64,000 nucleotides of DNA from Rosellinia necatrix. Its lineage: Eukaryota > Ascomycota > Sordariomycetes > Xylariales > Xylariaceae. The notes under the pieces are model-generated. The model saw only the letters and a program-made list of their open reading frames with translations. It was not told the origin of the DNA and did not search any database. Positions 61,518 to 64,000 of the stretch are shown one piece after another. The first letter of the stretch is position 1. Every line of letters starts with the position of its first letter. The stretch lies in assembly GCA_021209875.1 (NCBI GenBank), contig JAGYVD010000003.1:2790001-2854000 (forward strand), written 5' to 3'. Position numbers and translations under genes: made by a program.

Positions 61518-62740
61518 CTCTTATTTAATTATTATTTTTATAATATTATTTAAATCATTTAATATTATTACTTAATCTTATTATTAATATAATAATTTAT
61601 ATATATATATATTTATATTATTATTATTATAATAATTATTATTATTATTTAATTTTTATTAATTTTATATTAATATTATTATTATAATTATTATTACTAT
61701 TATTTAATTATTATTTTATTATTTTTATTATTATTTTATTTTCTTATTTTTATAATATTAATTTTTTAAATTTTAATATATTTCCTGATTAAAAAGCGGT
61801 AAAATTTATTAACAGGCAGTAAAATTTTACTTAATATTTAATTTTATTTTACCTTATTTTTCTTTTTTTTCTTTTTTAAAAACTTTAGCTAATTAATTAG
61901 TTGTTTTTTTGTTGCGTTAGCTGTTTTTAAAATAAAATTAATCGGTTTGTTTAATTTTAACGTTTATTTTATTTTATTTTATAAACCTAGTTATTTATTA
62001 AAAAACAATTTTCTGTTAAAATTTTATTTTATAATATATATTTTTATTAATTATATTAATTCTGTTTTAATTAATTAATTTAATTATTTTTAATTTTTTT
62101 ATTAAATATTTATAAAACGTTTAATAAACTTATTTAATATTTTGCTAGCTTTTAAACGTTATAAAAATAAAACTAAGCTTTTTAATAACTTTTATATTTA
62201 AAAGCTTAAATTTATAATTTAAACTATATATTTAAATAATATATATATAAAAATAATATTATTATTTTTAATATTAAATTAAACGTTAATAAAACTATTA
62301 AAAAATAAAAACTTTAATATATTATTTAAAAAAAATATTTTAGCTTAAATTATTATTTAAATTAAAAACTAATAATAAGTTTTTTATTTATTATATTAAT
62401 TTTTATATTAACTTTTTAATTATGTTTAAAATAAATATTTTAAATAAGTTGCAGCAACTATTAATTATATATTTTTATTATAAAATTTTTATTTAGCTGG
62501 TTTTATATATTAATTTTAATAATAAAAACATAGAATTTATTATTTATTTAAAAATATATTTAAAATTATTAATTTTAATAGAAATAATATTAATTATAAA
62601 TATTATTTTATTAAAAACTAATATAATATAAACACTTTTATTATAACTTTGAAAAATATTTATAAAAATTTATATTAAAGCAGGCTAATAATTTGTTTTT
62701 ATAAAGCAAAATTTTTTTTTTTTAATTAATATTATTTAAT

Positions 62741-62925
62741 TATGACACAGTCAGGAAGGGGGGCTCCTTATCTAGCTAGCGAAGCTAGCTAGATAAGGAT
62801 TGTGTAGCTTAGATAAGGTAACCTAGCCTAACAAGGCTTCTGGTCCCTGCGGGACCAGAAGCCTCCATCTAATCTACATCACACTTTTACAGACTTAACC
62901 ACACTACCCCTAGTAAACCTTACTA
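62741..62925 (+). repeat. Left arm of the foldback element, with two hairpins
   Basis: Hairpin 1: 16-bp perfect stem 62765-62780 with 62784-62799, loop GAA. Hairpin 2: 13-bp perfect stem 62835-62847 with 62851-62863, loop TGC (GGCTTCTGGTCCC and its complement). An AGTAAACCTTACTA palindrome marks the inner end. Confidence 0.85.
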
Positions 62926-63703
62926 AATTATTATTAAATATATTAAAATAAAAATTTTTTAAAACTTTTTATATTTAGTTTATATAAAAATTAATATTTT
63001 TATTTAATTAATTATATTAAAATATTTTAATTTTATAAATTTAACAGGTTTTATAACTATTTTTTAAAATATAGCTATTTATGTTGAATGGGCTTCGTAC
63101 GTGCGATGCACGTACTGTTCACGCGTGAAACAGAATACAACTTCTTGTTATACGATGTCTATTATGCTTGATTATTCTATCTAAGTAACTATCGTGCGTA
63201 GCATTATTTCAAGTCTTGTACAAGAATTCTGCTAGCGTACGACCTACTGAAATAACAGCGATAACACAGCTTGTCTTACGTACGAAGCATACACACTGTA
63301 TGCATGTACGTGACATGTACGCCATATGCTTGTACGAAGCATATGCACGTACAACAGCTGTGAGTAACTGTGACTAATTGCCATAGTTCCAACAATTTAT
63401 AATATTTTTATTAAAATAATTTTTTATATTAAATAATTTATTGCTAATTTTAAAATAAAACTTCAAATTTTATTATTTTATTAATATAAGTTTTTAAAAT
63501 AAATAAACTAATTAATATAGTAAGGTTTACTAGGGGTAGTGTGGTTGAGTCTCTAAAAGTGTGATGTAGATTAGAAGGGGAGGCTTCTGGTCCCGCAGGG
63601 ACCAGAAGCCTTAGGCTAGTAAGTTACCTTATCTAATCTACACAGTCCTTATCTAGCTAGCTGCGCTAGCTAGATAAGGAGCCCCCCCTTCCTAACTGTG
63701 TCA
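62743..63703. mobile_element. Foldback-type element with 185-nt inverted arms and TA target duplication
   Basis: The left arm (62741-62925) and right arm (63518-63705) are inverted copies along their whole length: TATGACACAG at the outer edges, TAGTAAGG(T)TTAC at the inner edges. Ends TGACACAG/CTGTGTCA are flanked by TA on both sides, as in Tc1/mariner-type insertion. Between the arms lie AT-rich DNA and a GC island (63083-63390). No transposase frame exists, so it is non-autonomous. The arms are GC-rich and nearly identical while the DNA between and around them is RIP-like. I do not know this family. Confidence 0.78.
63083..63390. other. Palindrome-rich island inside the foldback element
   Basis: About 300 bp of near-normal composition. 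It has a GTACGTGC-GAT-GCACGTAC hairpin (63097-63115) and, near 63278-63350, repeated GTACGAAGCATA words interleaved with their complements (TATGC, CGTAC). The ends GTTGAATGG and TTCCAAC are weakly inverted. It may be a nested short element. Confidence 0.65.
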
Positions 63704-63705
63704 TA
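63518..63705 (-). repeat. Right arm of the foldback element, with two hairpins
   Basis: Inverted copy of the left arm. It has the same two perfect hairpin stems (GGCTTCTGGTCCC near 63584, CCTTATCTAGCTAGC near 63647). The CTAG-rich hairpin has a different loop (TGC against TTC expected from the left arm), so stems are kept while loops vary. Confidence 0.85.
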
Positions 63706-64000
63706 ATATATAAATTAATATATATATTAATATTTTTTTTTTAAAAATATAATTTATTTTTATTTTATATAAAAACAGGCCTAGATTTTTATTTTAAAAA
63801 TAATATTTTATAAAATAAAACTTTTTATATTTAATTATTTTATTTTTATTATTTTATTTATTATTTAATTAATATAAATATTATTTTTAATAATTATTAT
63901 TAAAATTTATTAATATATTTTAATATTAATTTATTTTTAATTTTTTATAATAATTTATAAAAAAAAATTTTTTATATATTTTTTAATATTTATTTTAATA

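Larger units (their letters stand above)
53126..64000. other. Extreme AT-rich block (RIP-type isochore), gene-free
   Basis: Almost entirely A and T over nearly 11 kb, with G and C confined to scattered words such as AGCT, GCTG and CG. There is no frame longer than 64 codons and no recognisable protein on either strand. In Sordariomycetes such blocks are old transposon arrays converted by RIP and often lie at centromeres or subtelomeres. No telomeric TTAGGG array is present. The block runs off the window. Islands at 57.4-57.7, 60.66-60.88 and 62.74-63.70 kb keep normal composition and are listed separately. Confidence 0.85.

Noticed and set aside
53126..64000. Mitochondrial DNA insertion as explanation for the AT block
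   Set aside because: No mitochondrial gene, tRNA or rRNA segment could be recognised anywhere in it.
63900..64000. Telomere at the right end
   Set aside because: No TTAGGG or similar array; the AT block simply runs off the window.

Overview
The window is nuclear DNA of a filamentous ascomycete, most probably a Sordariomycete. Evidence: short GT-AG introns (mostly 50-80 nt) with CTAAC/CTGAC branch sites, fungal type I fatty acid synthase split into alpha and beta genes, a Zn2Cys6 regulator of the AflR class, a fungal secreted lipoxygenase, an intron-bearing tRNA-Tyr, and sequence decay that looks like repeat-induced point mutation (RIP). The species cannot be named from this.

Layout. 0-9 kb: a GC-rich SGNH hydrolase gene (minus) and a two-exon guanine deaminase gene (plus), set in gene-free, microsatellite-rich DNA. 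9-25 kb: the FAS locus, with the beta subunit (minus, 2 exons, 2104 aa) and alpha subunit (plus, 3 exons, 1863 aa) head to head around a 3.6-kb divergent promoter region. Together they encode the cytosolic alpha6beta6 fatty acid synthase: malonyl/palmitoyl transfer, dehydration, enoyl reduction and acetyl transfer on beta; ACP, ketoreduction, condensation and ACP phosphopantetheinylation on alpha. 25-27.7 kb: an 11-exon amino-acid permease of the Mup1/methionine-permease type, convergent with FAS alpha.

28-33 kb is a gene graveyard: pieces of cytochrome P450 genes in the wrong order, a 216-bp dispersed repeat, a broken gene of a fungal family with caspase-fold-like motifs, and a NACHT-like P-loop fragment, ending at an intact tRNA-Tyr. 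36.6-39.0 kb carries a complete six-exon lipoxygenase gene (596 aa), secreted by prediction; two of its five expected metal ligands appear to be serine. 44.6-45.8 kb carries a single-exon AflR-type transcription factor with no biosynthetic cluster beside it. 48.7-53 kb is a second decayed zone: an inverted, RIP-marked copy of the 31-kb repeat, a broken HNH-nuclease-like gene, a DUF3638-like fragment and a small duplicated GC-rich repeat.

From about 53.1 kb to the end the DNA is almost pure A+T with no credible gene, as in RIP-made isochores or centromere-type blocks. It is interrupted by short normal-composition islands. The most striking is a roughly 960-bp foldback element (62.74-63.70 kb) whose 185-nt inverted arms each carry two perfect hairpins with divergent or 3-nt loops.
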